Numbered from the stretch's first letter, positions 1 through 10,245 are shown. The stretch: DNA of 57,780 nucleotides from Thermoplasmata archaeon (GCA_021818675.1 JAKATR010000029.1:1-57780); one strand, 5' to 3'. The notes: generated from the letters alone by a model not told the origin. Translations and numbers: made by a program.

Positions 1-86
1 TTTATCTCAATAAGTGATTTGGGAATCTCATCTGTCAGAGGTTTTAATCTCTTCCCGTAGCCACCCGATAATATTGCTCCAATCAT
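1..86 (-). CDS. Sugar-phosphate nucleotidyltransferase, N-terminal part only (gene runs off the left edge)
   Basis: Reverse-strand translation from ATG at 86: [28 protein letters not shown]; matches the GGxGxRLxPLT...PKxL nucleotide-binding signature of NTP transferases. Not in the ORF track. Confidence 0.8.
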   Translation of the reverse strand, partial: MIGAILSGGYGKRLKPLTDEIPKSLIEI

Positions 87-152
87 TGCGAGTGAATCAT
101 AGGAACATATAAAAATTATGTTTAAAATTAAATTTGTTTATATTCCTGAAAA

Positions 153-1334
153 TCAGATTACCTTTAATTTTTTACCGGTTGCTTCAAATGCCTCTACTGC
201 CTTCTTTATGTCCTCACTAGAATGGATGGCAGATGGCATCAGTCTTATCCTTGCTGTCCCCATAGCTACCGTTGGATAAACGATTGGAGATGCAAATATA
301 TTTTCCTTCTCATAAAGCATTTTACTGAATTCCACTGTTTTCTTTTCATCTCCAATAACTACCGGAGTGATGGGTGTTTTTGTTGTTGTTAACCTGAATC
401 CATTACCAATAAGACCTTTCTTAAGAATATCAGAATTTTCCCATAATTTCTTTGTCAATGAGTCGTCTCTGCCCATAATTTCAATAGATTTTAAGACAGC
501 GGCAGCATCTCCAGGATTTAGAGCGCTGCTGAATAGAAATGGTCTGGCCCTCTGCCTTAGAAGATCTATGAGGTGTGAATTGCCAGCTACAAAACCCCCC
601 ATAGAGCCCAGTGCCTTTGAAAATGTTCCCATTTCCACCTCTACCTTTCCTGCCAGAGAAAAGTGGTCCACTATACCTCTGCCATTTTTACCAAGGACAC
701 CTTCCCCATGTGCATCATCCACGTAGCACATTGTATCGTACTTCTCCTTAACCTCTGCTATTTCATCAAGAGGTGCTATATCTCCATCCATACTGAATAC
801 ACCGTCTGTTATTACAAGCGATCTCTTTCCTTCAGACCTGTGTTCCTTAAGCTGTTTTTCAAGATCTTCTGTATTCATGTGTTGATACACATATCGTTTA
901 GCTGAACTGAGCCTTGTTCCATCTATAATACTTGCATGATTCAGTTCCTCGCTGAATATTACATCTTCCTTCCCCACAAGCACAGGAATAGTCCCCAGAT
1001 TTGCCAGCAGGCCACCCTGATAAACCAGTGAATCTTCCATGTGCTTAAATTCGGCAAGTTTTTCCTCAAGTTTTCTGTGAATTTCGTCCGTGCCTGCTAT
1101 GGATCTTACGGCCCCTGCGCCTACTCCAAAACTTTCAATGGCATCTATGGCAGCTTTTTTAACTTCCGGGTGATTTGCAAGTCCAAGATAATTATTGGAA
1201 CACATATTGAGCACTTTCCTTCCTTCTATTCTAACCCATGCTCCCTGCGGGCTTTCAAGAACTCTTATTGGCACATATCTTCCTGAAGATTTCAAAGATG
1301 CGATTTCATCATCTACCCAACTTAGATTTACCAT
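153..1334 (-). CDS. kbl: 2-amino-3-ketobutyrate CoA ligase / glycine C-acetyltransferase (PLP, AOS family)
   Basis: 393 aa; CSNNYLGLANHPEVKKAA, VDDAHGEGVLGKNGRG, GTFSKALGSMGGFVAG; divergent from a threonine dehydrogenase-like gene. Confidence 0.88.
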   Translation of the reverse strand: MVNLSWVDDEIASLKSSGRYVPIRVLESPQGAWVRIEGRKVLNMCSNNYLGLANHPEVKKAAIDAIESFGVGAGAVRSIAGTDEIHRKLEEKLAEFKHMEDSLVYQGGLLANLGTIPVLVGKEDVIFSEELNHASIIDGTRLSSAKRYVYQHMNTEDLEKQLKEHRSEGKRSLVITDGVFSMDGDIAPLDEIAEVKEKYDTMCYVDDAHGEGVLGKNGRGIVDHFSLAGKVEVEMGTFSKALGSMGGFVAGNSHLIDLLRQRARPFLFSSALNPGDAAAVLKSIEIMGRDDSLTKKLWENSDILKKGLIGNGFRLTTTKTPITPVVIGDEKKTVEFSKMLYEKENIFASPIVYPTVAMGTARIRLMPSAIHSSEDIKKAVEAFEATGKKLKVI

Positions 1335-1420
1335 AATGTCATATCCCTACTGACTTTATAATTTTACTTTGTTAATATGATAATCCGTTGACTATTTTAA
1401 CGGCATATTGATTACCTGAC

Positions 1421-2356
1421 GTGTCTAAAATACTTATGACCGGTTCTGCCGGTCAGGTTGGTGGAGAACTGTTATCTGAGCTTGAAAAGAAATTCTCATC
1501 AAATGATATAATCGTTTCTGACATCAATGGATTGGACAGAATTTCCCATAAGTATGAAAAAATTGTTCTTGATGTGAGAAACTATGATCTGCTTAAACAG
1601 ATAATTAAGGAAAAGGATATAAAATATATATTTCATCTCGCCTCAATTCTTTCAGCCAAGGGGGAAGAAAACCCAAAACTTGCATTTGATGTTAACATGA
1701 ATGGTACACATAACGTTCTTGCTGCATCTGCAGAACTTGGTGTAGAAAGGGTATTTATACCATCCACAATAGGTGTTTTTGGTCCGGAGGCACAAAAGGA
1801 TAATACTCCCATATTAAATTCATCAAGACCCAGAACAATGTATGGTATCTCAAAGTTTACTGCAGAATATTTGATGCAATATTATTTTGAACGAAGCAAC
1901 CTTGATGTAAGGGGGATAAGATACCCTGGGCTGCTTAGCTATAAAACGCCGCCAACAGCAGGTACTACTGATTACGCAGTCGATATGATAATTCATGCTG
2001 CAAGGGGAAAAGATTATACATGTTATCTGAAAGACGATGCCATTCTCCCGATGATGTACATGCCGGACGCCATGGAAAATACCATGAGGCTTTTTGATGC
2101 ACCTCTAAAAAATTTAAGATATCGTGGAGAGTATAACATATCAGCATTCTCTTTTTCGCCAGGTGATTTAGCTGAAGCGATCCGGGAATTCGTTCCTAAC
2201 TTCACCGTTAAATACAAACCAGATAGCAGGCAAAAGATTGCAGAATCCTGGCCGAGAAGCCTTGATTGCTCAGATGCAGTAAAAGATTGGGGTTTCAATG
2301 CCAGATTTACTCTTCGGGAAATGATCAGAGATATGATATCCAACATTAAAGAATGA
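1421..2356 (+). CDS. tdh: NAD-dependent epimerase-fold L-threonine 3-dehydrogenase
   Basis: 311 aa, GTG start; MSKILMTGSAGQVGGEL Rossmann motif, YGISKFTAEYL; adjacent to kbl, as expected for the Thr to Gly pathway. Confidence 0.8.
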   Translation: MSKILMTGSAGQVGGELLSELEKKFSSNDIIVSDINGLDRISHKYEKIVLDVRNYDLLKQIIKEKDIKYIFHLASILSAKGEENPKLAFDVNMNGTHNVLAASAELGVERVFIPSTIGVFGPEAQKDNTPILNSSRPRTMYGISKFTAEYLMQYYFERSNLDVRGIRYPGLLSYKTPPTAGTTDYAVDMIIHAARGKDYTCYLKDDAILPMMYMPDAMENTMRLFDAPLKNLRYRGEYNISAFSFSPGDLAEAIREFVPNFTVKYKPDSRQKIAESWPRSLDCSDAVKDWGFNARFTLREMIRDMISNIKE

Positions 2357-2386
2357 ACTTTTTATGTTAAACCCTTAAGATAAATC

Positions 2387-3844
2387 TCATTTGAACCTAT
2401 CTAAAATATCATTATTCAGAAAAGGTCCGCCAACAGTCAAAGATGACATAGGTACCTCTTTTATCTGCCGCTGAGAATCTCTTTCTCTAATTGTAACAAT
2501 GTCCCGTGAAAGCGTATCATAATCAACAGTTATGCAGTATGGTGTTCCGATTTCATCCTGTCTTGAATATCTTCTTCCAATGGAACCGCTATCATCGAAC
2601 AGAATTCTGGGTTCAAATTGCCTCATTGCGTTGAAAATCTCCTGGGCCTTCTCTGTGAGGCCATCCTTTTTCTGAAGCGGTAATATTGCCAATACATAAG
2701 GCGATATTTCTTGTTTTAAGGACAGAACCTTATACCCGCTATCTCTTTTATTATACGATGAGGACAGAATTGCCATAATCATCCTATCGATCCCATAGGC
2801 GGGTTCAAGTACCTTGGGTATAATATCTCCATTCTCTCCAACGCTCATATTCTGACCTGAAGAATTTTGATGGTTCTTGACATCGAATTGCCCACGGTCA
2901 GATATTCCGACTATTTCAACCCAGTCTTCGTCTAGTTGGAATTCCAGATCCCAGCAATCCGATGAATAATGTGCCAGTTCATCTTTGCGATGTTGCCTGA
3001 ATCTAAGCCTGTTTCTGTCAATACCCATTCTCAGTGCGATTCTCAATGTTATTTCCATGAAATAGGCATGTTCCGGCGTTCCAATTATACCGTCCACAAA
3101 TGCCTTTTCAATGTCAGTTTTCTGCTCTTTGCCATCATTGCTCAGGAGAGTTATTAACTCACCTTTGTAAGGATAAAACGAAGATTTATTTGATGGGTCC
3201 AAGAACACCTCAACCTCAGCCATGTTGAATTCCCTTTGCCTGATGATTGCCTGTCTGGGAGAAATTTCATTCCTGAATCCTTTTCCTCTCTGGATTACGA
3301 TCAAAGGCAATTTTCCCCTGTTATAGGTGATCAGGAGTTTGAAATTCACGAAAATTCCCTGTGCAGTTTCAGGCCTTAGGTAAAGTTTTTCCGCTCCATT
3401 CGAGGATATCTGAAACATGAGGTTGAAATTGTAAGCGCTTTTAAGGAATGCTCCACATTTTGGGCAACGGATCTTATTGTCTATGAGAAGCGAAGCAGCC
3501 TGTTCCTCATTTAATGGAACCATATTTATTCCCTGGCTTGATAGTAATGATTCTACCTTGAAGCTTGATTTGCACTGTTCGCATGTTGTGGCAAGATCTG
3601 CGAACCTCTGCAGATGACCGGATGCTCTGAAAACTGCTTCTGGTGTTATGGATGGTGAGTCATAGGGAATCGCTCCTATTTTCAGATATTCGTCCATCCA
3701 TATTTTATATACATTCTCTTTCAAAATTGTGCCAAGCGGAGCGTAATCATACAATCCTGCAGATCCACCATATATTTGGAACGAGGGCCAGAAAAACCCC
3801 CTTCTTTTACAGATTTCAATAATTTCATCAAAGTTTGACATCAA
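2387..3844 (-). CDS. glyS: Glycyl-tRNA synthetase (archaeal/eukaryotic type)
   Basis: 485 aa; GSAGLYDYAPLG, LRPETAQGIFVNF, zinc-type CxxC...CPKC, EPAYGIDRM. Confidence 0.95.
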   Translation of the reverse strand: MMSNFDEIIEICKRRGFFWPSFQIYGGSAGLYDYAPLGTILKENVYKIWMDEYLKIGAIPYDSPSITPEAVFRASGHLQRFADLATTCEQCKSSFKVESLLSSQGINMVPLNEEQAASLLIDNKIRCPKCGAFLKSAYNFNLMFQISSNGAEKLYLRPETAQGIFVNFKLLITYNRGKLPLIVIQRGKGFRNEISPRQAIIRQREFNMAEVEVFLDPSNKSSFYPYKGELITLLSNDGKEQKTDIEKAFVDGIIGTPEHAYFMEITLRIALRMGIDRNRLRFRQHRKDELAHYSSDCWDLEFQLDEDWVEIVGISDRGQFDVKNHQNSSGQNMSVGENGDIIPKVLEPAYGIDRMIMAILSSSYNKRDSGYKVLSLKQEISPYVLAILPLQKKDGLTEKAQEIFNAMRQFEPRILFDDSGSIGRRYSRQDEIGTPYCITVDYDTLSRDIVTIRERDSQRQIKEVPMSSLTVGGPFLNNDILDRFK

Positions 3845-4679
3845 ATACCCCCATCAGATCAAGGTCATAAAGCATTCCTGATAATCTACCAGGGCCATCA
3901 AGTACCGGTAAGTGATTGAAATTTCCCTCACTCATCTTTCCTGCAATTGATCCTATCTTCTCGTTGGAATATGCAACAACAGGATCCTTTATCAATATAC
4001 TTTCTACTGTTTCCTGTGGCAGCTTTATCTGGTTTCGTTCAATGAAGTATGAACCCATATTCCGGATACCTCCCCATGTCCATGGATCATCATCAAGATC
4101 GTTTCCCGGATTGGCTCTATTGATATTTGAAATAATATCAATTTTATCAAATAAGTCTCTGTCTGTGATTAAACCCTTGAATGTACCTTCCATGTCAATT
4201 ATTGGATTTGCAAATGTTCCACTATATCTCATTGTATAATAAGCGACTGATAGGGGTGTTTTTTCCCACATGGGAAATGTAATTCCCAAACTTAAATTCT
4301 TAATCCCCAAATTTGGAAAGCGTTCAGAAATAATTCCAAGAAAGTTCTGTGGGGTAAGTATACCGCATACTTTGTTTGAATGATCAGTGACAATTATGTG
4401 TCTTCTTCTCTGCCTTATCATCTCTCTGGCAGCGAACTCAATTGAATCCTCAGGATTCACTGTTTTTGCCTTCCTCATTACCATTGCAGCCTGAATTTCA
4501 TTGGGATTGTTGAATATGTCTCTCCTTGTTATAACACCAGCAAAGATACCATTGGAATCCGCAACAGGCATACCGGTTATATTATTCCTAACCAGAGCAT
4601 CAACAGCCTCTGACAATGTTCCGGGAACCTTAAAAATGATTGGGTGTTCGGTCATTATATCTTTTACTGACAGTTCCAT
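3828..4679 (-). CDS. Multi-CBS-domain protein
   Basis: 283 aa with repeated CBS units (VKDIMTEHPI, GMPVADSNGIFAGVITRRDI, HIIVTDHSNKVCGILT); overlaps the glyS start. Confidence 0.85.
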   Translation of the reverse strand: MELSVKDIMTEHPIIFKVPGTLSEAVDALVRNNITGMPVADSNGIFAGVITRRDIFNNPNEIQAAMVMRKAKTVNPEDSIEFAAREMIRQRRRHIIVTDHSNKVCGILTPQNFLGIISERFPNLGIKNLSLGITFPMWEKTPLSVAYYTMRYSGTFANPIIDMEGTFKGLITDRDLFDKIDIISNINRANPGNDLDDDPWTWGGIRNMGSYFIERNQIKLPQETVESILIKDPVVAYSNEKIGSIAGKMSEGNFNHLPVLDGPGRLSGMLYDLDLMGVFDVKL

Positions 4680-4786
4680 ATTAAGGTGTATGCATTTCCG
4701 CTTATGATAATATTGCTATTGATTCATTATTTTGTTCTTAAACGAACTAAAAACATTTAAACTAAATAGATTATACACTTTGGAAA

Positions 4787-6247
4787 TTGGTATATATGAC
4801 AAGCTCTAATGATTATGATGTAATTGTCGCAGGAGCAGGGATGTCAGGTAGTTTGGCTGCAGCTATGGCAGCCAGAGGAGGGGCATCAGTTTTGCTTGTG
4901 GATAGAAACAAAGAAGAATCAGTGGGAAAAAAAACGGTATGGGGATGGACATGCGGTGATGCGGTAGCAGGAAGCCATATTGACTTTCTCCAAAAGAATA
5001 CTGGCATAACATTTTCACATCCGGAACTAGACCAAAAGGTTGCAGGGGTACTTGCTTTATCGCCAGATCTTTCCTCAAGATATCCATTTGATGGTGTAGG
5101 ATATTCATTGGATCGACCAGAATTTGAAAGAAAATTACTGCAGATAGCAAAGAAGAGTGGAGTAGAGTATATTCCTGAATTTGAAGTGGATGGCCCCATA
5201 GCAGAAAATAATGTAATCACAGGGATTTCCGGAAGGGCAAAAGGTGGAGAAAAAAAGACCTTCAGATCAAAGATAGTTATAGACTGTTTGGGAATTTCCA
5301 CAGTGATAAGAAGAAAACTTCCAGATAACCAGTATGTAGACAGAACTGTTGATATTGATGATATTGAAAGTACTGGCAGATATATTTTTGAATTTGAATC
5401 CCTTGACCACGAGGATGAACGATATTATGACAGGAAATATGCTCTTATACATCTAAACAATGAGATTGCACCAGGTGGTTATGGATGGGTTTTCCCCAGA
5501 TCTGGAAACAGAGTTAACATTGGGCTAGGGGTGCAGAAAAGGAGCCTTGATATCAGAAATAAAGCACTTGGAAAGTCTGATAATCTTCAGACTTTAATTG
5601 ACAATTATGTAAAAATGCTCCCTGTTTTTAAGGACCTGAAACTATACGATAAAGATGGTAACGGAAAGGGATCATGGTCGGTGCCCGTAAGGAGACAGAT
5701 GGAAAGCCTGGTATTCAATGGATATATGGGTGCTGGAGACAGTATGGTTATGCCAAATCCAATAAGTGCTGGAGGAATTGGCCCGGCTCTTATCTCAGGT
5801 ATAATCTGCGGAAAACATGCTGCGAGAGCAGTACAGGATGGGGATGTCTCTGTGAAGAATTTGTGGAGTTACAATCTGGAATATAACGAGCTCTACGGAA
5901 AGAAAATGGCTGGGATGGAAGCGTTTAGGATATATTTACAGTCGCTGAACAATTCTATTCTTAACTACGGAATGAAATCATTCCTGACCAATGAAGAAGC
6001 ATCTGATCTCACTGTAGGTTTGATCCCGGAGCTATCCATGGCACAGAAATTCAAAATGATCCTGAAAGGTGCAAGGAATATCACAGCATTCTCCAATCTC
6101 GTATACACCGTAAAGAAGATGAAGGAACTGAATGAAATATACGAAAATTATCCAAAAACACCTGAAGAATTCCCCAAATTCAAATCGACTGTTGTTCATG
6201 AAATAGAAGAGGTTAAAGAAAGATTCAAACCTAACCCAATCGGATAA
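4787..6247 (+). CDS. Geranylgeranyl reductase family FAD-dependent oxidoreductase
   Basis: 486 aa; VIVAGAGMSGSLAAAMAARGGASVLLVDR dinucleotide-binding motif; GGYGWVFPRSGNRVNIGLG; GAGDSMVMPNPISAGGIGPALISG. Confidence 0.88.
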   Translation: MVYMTSSNDYDVIVAGAGMSGSLAAAMAARGGASVLLVDRNKEESVGKKTVWGWTCGDAVAGSHIDFLQKNTGITFSHPELDQKVAGVLALSPDLSSRYPFDGVGYSLDRPEFERKLLQIAKKSGVEYIPEFEVDGPIAENNVITGISGRAKGGEKKTFRSKIVIDCLGISTVIRRKLPDNQYVDRTVDIDDIESTGRYIFEFESLDHEDERYYDRKYALIHLNNEIAPGGYGWVFPRSGNRVNIGLGVQKRSLDIRNKALGKSDNLQTLIDNYVKMLPVFKDLKLYDKDGNGKGSWSVPVRRQMESLVFNGYMGAGDSMVMPNPISAGGIGPALISGIICGKHAARAVQDGDVSVKNLWSYNLEYNELYGKKMAGMEAFRIYLQSLNNSILNYGMKSFLTNEEASDLTVGLIPELSMAQKFKMILKGARNITAFSNLVYTVKKMKELNEIYENYPKTPEEFPKFKSTVVHEIEEVKERFKPNPIG

Positions 6248-6275
6248 ATTTCAAACTTTTATTAACACTTCATTT

Positions 6276-6827
6276 TCAAACATTCATTAATTCTTTACCG
6301 GTTTTCCTCTCGTATTCACCCTTTATATATCTGTCCCTGAGTATCTGATAGCCCTTACCGTTGCGTTCCGCCATCATTGCAATATCCTCTCCGCTTCTTT
6401 TTACAGTTGCAGGTATGCCGGCGATGATTGAATTGGTGGGACAGTTAAAATTCTCCTTTACCACGGCTCCTGCACCCACAATACAACCTGAAGAAATGTG
6501 TGCTCCGTTGAGAATTACAGAGCCCATACCAATTATTACATTATCATCTACCCTTGCCCCATGAACAATGGCATTATGCCCAATGGAAACATTGTTCCCT
6601 ACAACGACTGGATTTTCTTTTTCTGTATGAATGGTAGCATTATCCTGAACATTGCTGTTCTTTCCAATCCTGATACTGTTCAAATCTCCCCTCAATACTG
6701 CATTGTCAAACACTGACACCCCGTCATCCAGCTCAACATTTCCTATCAAAACAGCAGTGGGAGCTAACATAACATTGTTTCCAATTTTGATCATAGGACA
6801 TAATAGTTTTTCAATTAAAATATTCAT
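6276..6827 (-). CDS. Gamma-carbonic anhydrase-like hexapeptide repeat protein
   Basis: Left-handed beta-helix repeats; NAVLRGDLNSIRIGKNSNVQDNATIHT, GHNAIVHGARVDDNVIIGMGSVILNGA. The track start at 6911 overlaps the promoter; internal ATG at 6827 (or 6794) preferred. Confidence 0.85.
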   Translation of the reverse strand: MNILIEKLLCPMIKIGNNVMLAPTAVLIGNVELDDGVSVFDNAVLRGDLNSIRIGKNSNVQDNATIHTEKENPVVVGNNVSIGHNAIVHGARVDDNVIIGMGSVILNGAHISSGCIVGAGAVVKENFNCPTNSIIAGIPATVKRSGEDIAMMAERNGKGYQILRDRYIKGEYERKTGKELMNV

Positions 6828-6916
6828 AGTTTTTTCAAAGCAATTTTGTTTCCATACAAAATAACCCCTCTCTAATTTCATATAAAGGTATTTTATGCTG
6901 TATGAATTCACACTGT

Positions 6917-7315
6917 ATGGATAATGAAGAATTTTTTCAGAGGATCCTTCAACTTGACGGTTTCCTTGCTCACCTTGATCTTTCCCTAAAGTCAGCCGAC
7001 GCAGGAAAGGCTTCTATTATTGTTGAATTCAATGAGAAAATCATGAGACCTGGAGGGATAATGCATGGTGGAGCTATTTCCAGCCTCTTTGACCTGTGTG
7101 GAGGTATTGCGATTTTCACCGCTGCCGATATAATTAATAGTGTAACCATCGAACTTAATATTCTGTTTATGAGACAGGTCAACAATGGACCAGTTGAAAT
7201 ATCAGCCACTGTTGAAAGAATGGGAACAAGAACTGCTTTTGCCACTATGGAACTATTCGATGGAAAGGGAGAATTGTGCTCAAAGGGAAGCGGAATCTGG
7301 TCAGTGTTCAGGTGA
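6917..7315 (+). CDS. PaaI-family hotdog-fold thioesterase
   Basis: MRPGGIMHGGAISSLFDLCGG hotdog motif; track ORF begins at 6902, ATG at 6917 fits the TATA spacing better. Confidence 0.82.
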   Translation: MDNEEFFQRILQLDGFLAHLDLSLKSADAGKASIIVEFNEKIMRPGGIMHGGAISSLFDLCGGIAIFTAADIINSVTIELNILFMRQVNNGPVEISATVERMGTRTAFATMELFDGKGELCSKGSGIWSVFR

Positions 7316-7319
7316 AAGT

Positions 7320-8495
7320 ATGAGCCGAAGTGAGTTCTCCAGTGGAGAGAAACCATTGCTGGGAGAAACTGTTATATTTGCCATGGGGGCCAGCATTTCT
7401 ATTTATCGGGTACCAGATATCATAAGGAATCTCAAAGATGCCGGAGCTTCTGTTTTACCAGTTATGAGCCAGAATTCACAAACGCTTATCACCAAAACCA
7501 CAATGCAATGGGCGGCACAAAATGATGTTCTTGATAGCCTTTCAGGAGATATGGAACACATTAGTATTTTTGAGAATGAACCGGAAAAGAAAGTTTTTCT
7601 TATATGCCCTGCTACATATGATCAGATAGGCAAATTCGCCTCAGGCATCGCAGATGGAATAATCGATACAATGTTTGCTTATGCTCTGGGCCACGGTATA
7701 AGGATAGTTATCGTGCCCGCCATGCATCTTGATATGTATAAAAATATTATAATTACTCAAAACATAGAGAAGCTTAGAAATGCCGGAGTTACAATAGTTG
7801 ATCCAATTATTGCAGATGAAAAGGCAAAAATACAGGACTCTGAAGAAATAATAGATACTATTATAAGATCAGGAGCCAACAAGAATGGAAAGAACATTCT
7901 GATTATAAGTGGTAGGAGTGAGTTGCCCATAGATCCGGTAAGATCAATTACAAATCGAAGTTCAGGAAAAACAGGTATCTGGCTTGCCAGATGGGCCTAT
8001 AGAACAGGCTTTAATAAAATAACTATCGTTGGAAATGCATCTGAATGTTTTCCGAGCTATGTAAATCTTATATCATGCCATCTTAATATAGATTTCTATT
8101 CCAGGGCAATAGATGAGTTAAGGAATAGCCGCTATGATTATGTTATTGTTTCAGCCGCTTTATCAGACTATGAATTTGAGCCTTCAACAAAGAAAATTGA
8201 CAGTTCCAGGAGTCTCTCCCTCGAGTTACAACCTGCAAAAAAACTGAAAACAATATTAAAGGAAGACTTCAAGATTCCAATAGCAAGTTTCAAGCTTACC
8301 CATAAAGATAAAAAAATTGCTGCAGAAAATGATGAGATTATTGTTGTTAATTATATAGAAGATAATGTAATTGGATCTGAATCTGGAAAATATAGATATC
8401 TCATAAGAGGTAAGGAAGGAAAAGAAGAGTTGCTGACAAAAAGTTCCATGGCCCAAAAGTTGATCAGGATAATTCAAGAGGAAACCGGGCAATGA
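7320..8495 (+). CDS. coaBC: Phosphopantothenoylcysteine decarboxylase / phosphopantothenate-cysteine ligase
   Basis: Flavoprotein-like N-terminal domain (VIFAMGASISIYRVPDIIRNLKDAGASVLPVMS) and ligase domain (GRSELPIDPVRSITNRSSGKTG). Track ORF from 7185 runs out of frame through the thioesterase gene; ATG at 7320. Confidence 0.85.
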   Translation: MSRSEFSSGEKPLLGETVIFAMGASISIYRVPDIIRNLKDAGASVLPVMSQNSQTLITKTTMQWAAQNDVLDSLSGDMEHISIFENEPEKKVFLICPATYDQIGKFASGIADGIIDTMFAYALGHGIRIVIVPAMHLDMYKNIIITQNIEKLRNAGVTIVDPIIADEKAKIQDSEEIIDTIIRSGANKNGKNILIISGRSELPIDPVRSITNRSSGKTGIWLARWAYRTGFNKITIVGNASECFPSYVNLISCHLNIDFYSRAIDELRNSRYDYVIVSAALSDYEFEPSTKKIDSSRSLSLELQPAKKLKTILKEDFKIPIASFKLTHKDKKIAAENDEIIVVNYIEDNVIGSESGKYRYLIRGKEGKEELLTKSSMAQKLIRIIQEETGQ

Positions 8496-9253
8496 ACGAC
8501 ATTTCAATAATTGGAATACAGCTTCCAGTTGTAAATCTAAATGACTCTTTGAATCTTCTGGAAAAAACCCTGCAAGAGGCTAAGGCGAGCCATGGTGATG
8601 TTATGGTATTTCCCGAACGCTGGATTTCTGACATTATCATTAAAGATGATGAAAAATTTTCCTTAATTCTGGACTGGCTGCTTCAGATATCCAGAGAGAA
8701 TAAACTGTGTATTGTTCCCGGCTCGTTTCTTATTGAAAATGAAGGTAAAGTCACAAATCGTTCACCCTTTATCCTTAATGGAAAAATTATGGGATGGCAG
8801 GAAAAAATATCACCGTTTCTTAATGAAAGATTAAAAGTGAGTGGTGGAAAGGAGATTAATGTCTTTCAATTTAATGGTATTAAGATTGGAATAGCTATTT
8901 GCTATGATATTGATTTCCCTTACTATTCAAGAATATTGGCACTCAAGGGCTGTGATCTAATAATAAATCCAGCCCTCATTGCAGAAAATTTTCATGATAT
9001 GTGGCATCTCTATGTTAAAGCAAGATCACTGGAAAACAGAATCGGGGTTGTATCTGTAAATTCATCTTCGGACATTTTCATGGGGGAATCAATTGCTTCA
9101 TTTCCGTTTCCTTATAAGTTCGGGGCAAAGCTAAGTGTAATGACAGCAACCCAAACCTCAAAACTCACGGCAAAATTTCAATGGGAACCACTCCGGGAAC
9201 TGAGAAAAAAAAGGTTAGAAGATGATCCTGGATCTTATGAACTGCCTAAATAA
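8492..9253 (+). CDS. Carbon-nitrogen hydrolase (nitrilase superfamily)
   Basis: 253 aa; VFPERW, GIAICYDIDFPYYSRILALKGCDLIINPA (Cys of the Glu-Lys-Cys triad); ATGA overlap with coaBC. Confidence 0.88.
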   Translation: MNDISIIGIQLPVVNLNDSLNLLEKTLQEAKASHGDVMVFPERWISDIIIKDDEKFSLILDWLLQISRENKLCIVPGSFLIENEGKVTNRSPFILNGKIMGWQEKISPFLNERLKVSGGKEINVFQFNGIKIGIAICYDIDFPYYSRILALKGCDLIINPALIAENFHDMWHLYVKARSLENRIGVVSVNSSSDIFMGESIASFPFPYKFGAKLSVMTATQTSKLTAKFQWEPLRELRKKRLEDDPGSYELPK

Positions 9254-9528
9254 AATAAGTTCTTCGTTGAAATAATATTCCCCATTTCGTGAACCTTTTC
9301 ATATTTTTGCAAGAAATGTTCCAATTAAGATGTATATGCTCTGGCGTCCATGTACTTAAAATACTCTCTGTGAGAAATCTCCATATTCTTTGCTCGGATT
9401 TGTATAGCCTTACTCTTGTAGAAACCATTACATAAATTCGAGATTCTATTTTTGTTTCTGTCCCATATGATCAAACGCGTATTTTGATCTCATCCATCGC
9501 TAACCTGAATATTCATCGGGGCAGATTT

Positions 9529-10245
9529 TCATGGGAATAGAGGTTCCAAAAACTGGTTAATACTTTTACAGACTTCTTCATAGTGGCTATAATGAATGTT
9601 GTGCCCTCCTCCCTGGATAATCTGCATTTTAGAATTTTTAATTTCTTTCGATAGTTTAACACCGTAGTCCACGGGTATTCTTGGGTCATCAGAACCCCAC
9701 AGTATGAGGGTTGGTATCTTAATTTTCTTTAAAAGATCCTCTCCGATCTTTATATCTTCCTTATTATTATTCATTATAATATTTCTCATTGTATCCCTGT
9801 CATTGCTTTTGTTTACTGCCACAACCTGATTCAAAAATTTTTCAATTTCTGATTCCCCTGCTGTGGCAAGTGTTGGGTTGGTTCCGGCGCTTCCAATTAA
9901 GATCAGCCCTGAAATATCTTGATGTGTGGTCGCGTAGCTCAGTGATACCCAGCCTCCGTATGAATGCCCTCCTATAACAGGGTTTTTCAAATTGAGATTT
10001 TCAATAAAATCTTCAATTGATTCTCTCTGCATTTGGATAGTAACATCAGCTGATTTCGATTTTGAATGACCATGCCCCAGAAGATCAGGGAATATCAATC
10101 TGTATTTTTTTGGGATACATCCGGATAGCTTAAAAAAGACATTACCCATTCCTCCCAATCCGTGAAGAAGCACTACGGGTATTTGCCCTTCTCCGTCTAA
10201 AAATGATATTTCTCCATGTCTTGTTTCAACGATGTTCCTTTTCAT
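9529..10245 (-). CDS. Alpha/beta hydrolase
   Basis: 238 aa; LHGLGGMGN, GHSYGGWVSLSYA nucleophile elbow, LWGSDDPRIPV, GGGHNIHY. Confidence 0.9.
   Translation of the reverse strand: MKRNIVETRHGEISFLDGEGQIPVVLLHGLGGMGNVFFKLSGCIPKKYRLIFPDLLGHGHSKSKSADVTIQMQRESIEDFIENLNLKNPVIGGHSYGGWVSLSYATTHQDISGLILIGSAGTNPTLATAGESEIEKFLNQVVAVNKSNDRDTMRNIIMNNNKEDIKIGEDLLKKIKIPTLILWGSDDPRIPVDYGVKLSKEIKNSKMQIIQGGGHNIHYSHYEEVCKSINQFLEPLFP

Noticed and set aside
4813-5301. 162-aa antisense ORF inside the geranylgeranyl reductase-like gene
   Set aside because: Lies wholly opposite a well-supported CDS and has no recognisable motif; treated as a shadow ORF, as are the other track ORFs nested in real genes (e.g. 367-726, 3916-4239, 11835-12125, 50653-51180).
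7185-7319. N-terminal extension of the CoaBC ORF
   Set aside because: Overlaps the thioesterase gene out of frame; ATG at 7320 matches the start of the flavoprotein domain.
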